Origin: Streptomyces sp. CC228A
GTDB taxonomy: Bacteria; Actinomycetota; Actinomycetes; Streptomycetales; Streptomycetaceae
Assembly: GCF_021390935.1 (NCBI RefSeq)
Contig: NZ_JAJPUI010000006.1
Location: 310,001 to 374,000 of the forward strand
Length of the DNA stretch: 64,000 nt
Direction: 5' to 3'
The translations under genes and the position numbers were made by a program. Below, piece after piece: positions 63,620-64,000 of the stretch (position 1 is the first letter of the stretch; the number at the start of each line of letters is the position of its first letter). The notes below the pieces were generated by a model that had not been told where the DNA came from, made no database searches, and was given only the letters and a program-made list of their open reading frames with translations.

Positions 63620-64000
63620 GACAGCCAGCGTCACCAGCACAGCCCCTGGCCGGGAGCCCTGCTGGATTCTTATAGGGTCGGAGAGCCGTTGGTTCAACAT
63701 CAATGGCCCGTGCCAAGGGGTTCAGCTGCTCTCGGGATCGACTTCCGATCTGGGCGAGCTGGCCCGAGCTGCGGCAGGTTGGCGTGACGGGGCCAGGCTC
63801 CGTGAGATCCAGGGTGATTCTTCCTTCATCGAGGTGAGCGAGTTGGCCGAAGCGCATGAACGCGGTCCGGCCGAGGCAGTCACCGTGCAGTGGCGACTTC
63901 TCTTGGAGGACTTGCGCCGGGAGGCCGATCGACTCGACCTCGCCCGCCAGACACTGGCGCTCGCCGAGGCCGCGTTCGCCGAACCGAAGCTGCGGCAGTT
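63620..64000 (+). pseudogene. DUF6193-family protein, 5' end missing at the IS edge, 3' end beyond the window
   Basis: A frame open from the IS border reads RWFNINGPCQGVQLLSGSTS, LGELARAAAGWRDGARL, FIEVSELAEAHERGP, AVTVQWRLLLEDLRREAD and AEAAFAEPKLRQ, then leaves the window. This is the pattern of DUF6193 proteins from about their middle onward. No ATG or GTG in frame precedes it between 63620 and about 63780, and the expected N-terminal 60-80 residues are absent, so the gene seems cut by the IS. The function of DUF6193 is not established. A shorter product from an internal GTG at 63834 cannot be excluded. Confidence 0.55.

Noticed and set aside
62314..63622. A 3-bp target site duplication around the IS3 element.
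   Set aside because: The flanks are GGG and GAC, which do not match.

Overview
This is a very GC-rich actinobacterial chromosome segment, almost certainly Streptomyces. The evidence is the ssgR-ssgA sporulation pair, the near absence of TTA codons, a Rex operator upstream of cydABCD, the sco/ecuC/dtpA copper module, and five perfect copies of the ParB site GTTTCACGTGAAAC. parS sites and DnaA boxes at this density place the window in the origin-proximal core. From memory, the gene order (pheA, serS, cyd, hisC, LacI, metallophosphoesterase, thiC, ssgA, ssgR, LysR) follows the SCO396x-SCO392x part of S. coelicolor read backwards, so oriC would lie beyond the right end. That last point is inference.

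Layout. 1-10.3 kb: a truncated glycerophosphodiesterase, a regulatory ATPase, a SEC-C/DUF5926 protein, a frame-broken secreted protein, a frame-broken primase-polymerase-like protein, a GAF/PP2C phosphatase, aminopeptidase P and a second anti-sigma-like ATPase. 10.4-16.8 kb: copper-handling operon (membrane protein, YcnI, Sco, PCuAC/EcuC, CopCD fusion, DyP peroxidase). 16.9-22.8 kb: pheA, serS, a HAD phosphatase, tRNA-Ser(GCU) and lpdA. A repeat-rich 1-kb gap before serS carries four DnaA boxes. 23-26.5 kb: two ATPase/permease ABC-2 pairs. 26.8-31.5 kb: an M24 enzyme with a hydrolase-SDR fusion, a MerR-type regulator, and kptA. 31.5-34.6 kb: an accessory patch between an intact LLM oxidoreductase and a truncated copy of its 5' end, holding a frame-broken small protein, an unknown 406-residue protein and a PIN-domain remnant. 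34.8-43.6 kb: HAD phosphatase, M23 peptidase and cydDC-cydB-cydA behind a Rex site. 43.9-50 kb: cyclophilin-like protein, hisC, a LacI regulator, a metallophosphoesterase and a membrane protein. 50.1-60.8 kb: thiC with a TPP riboswitch, YibE/F, ssgA, ssgR, small membrane proteins, a cupin, a PLP lyase, LysR, Nudix, GNAT and LysE. 61-64 kb: an accessory end with unknown and immunity-like genes, a complete IS3-family element, and a DUF6193 gene cut off at the element's edge.

Three features run through the window. First, five genes are broken by frameshifts; six of the seven breaks are repaired by one added G (or C) in a short G/C run, which looks like a sequence-quality signature rather than biology. 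Second, short tandem-repeat arrays (periods 8-53 bp) occur in many gaps and in some low-complexity coding tails. Third, chromosome-organisation sites (parS, DnaA boxes) are embedded in terminators, start codons and hairpins. I found no CRISPR array, rRNA, prophage or large biosynthetic cluster.
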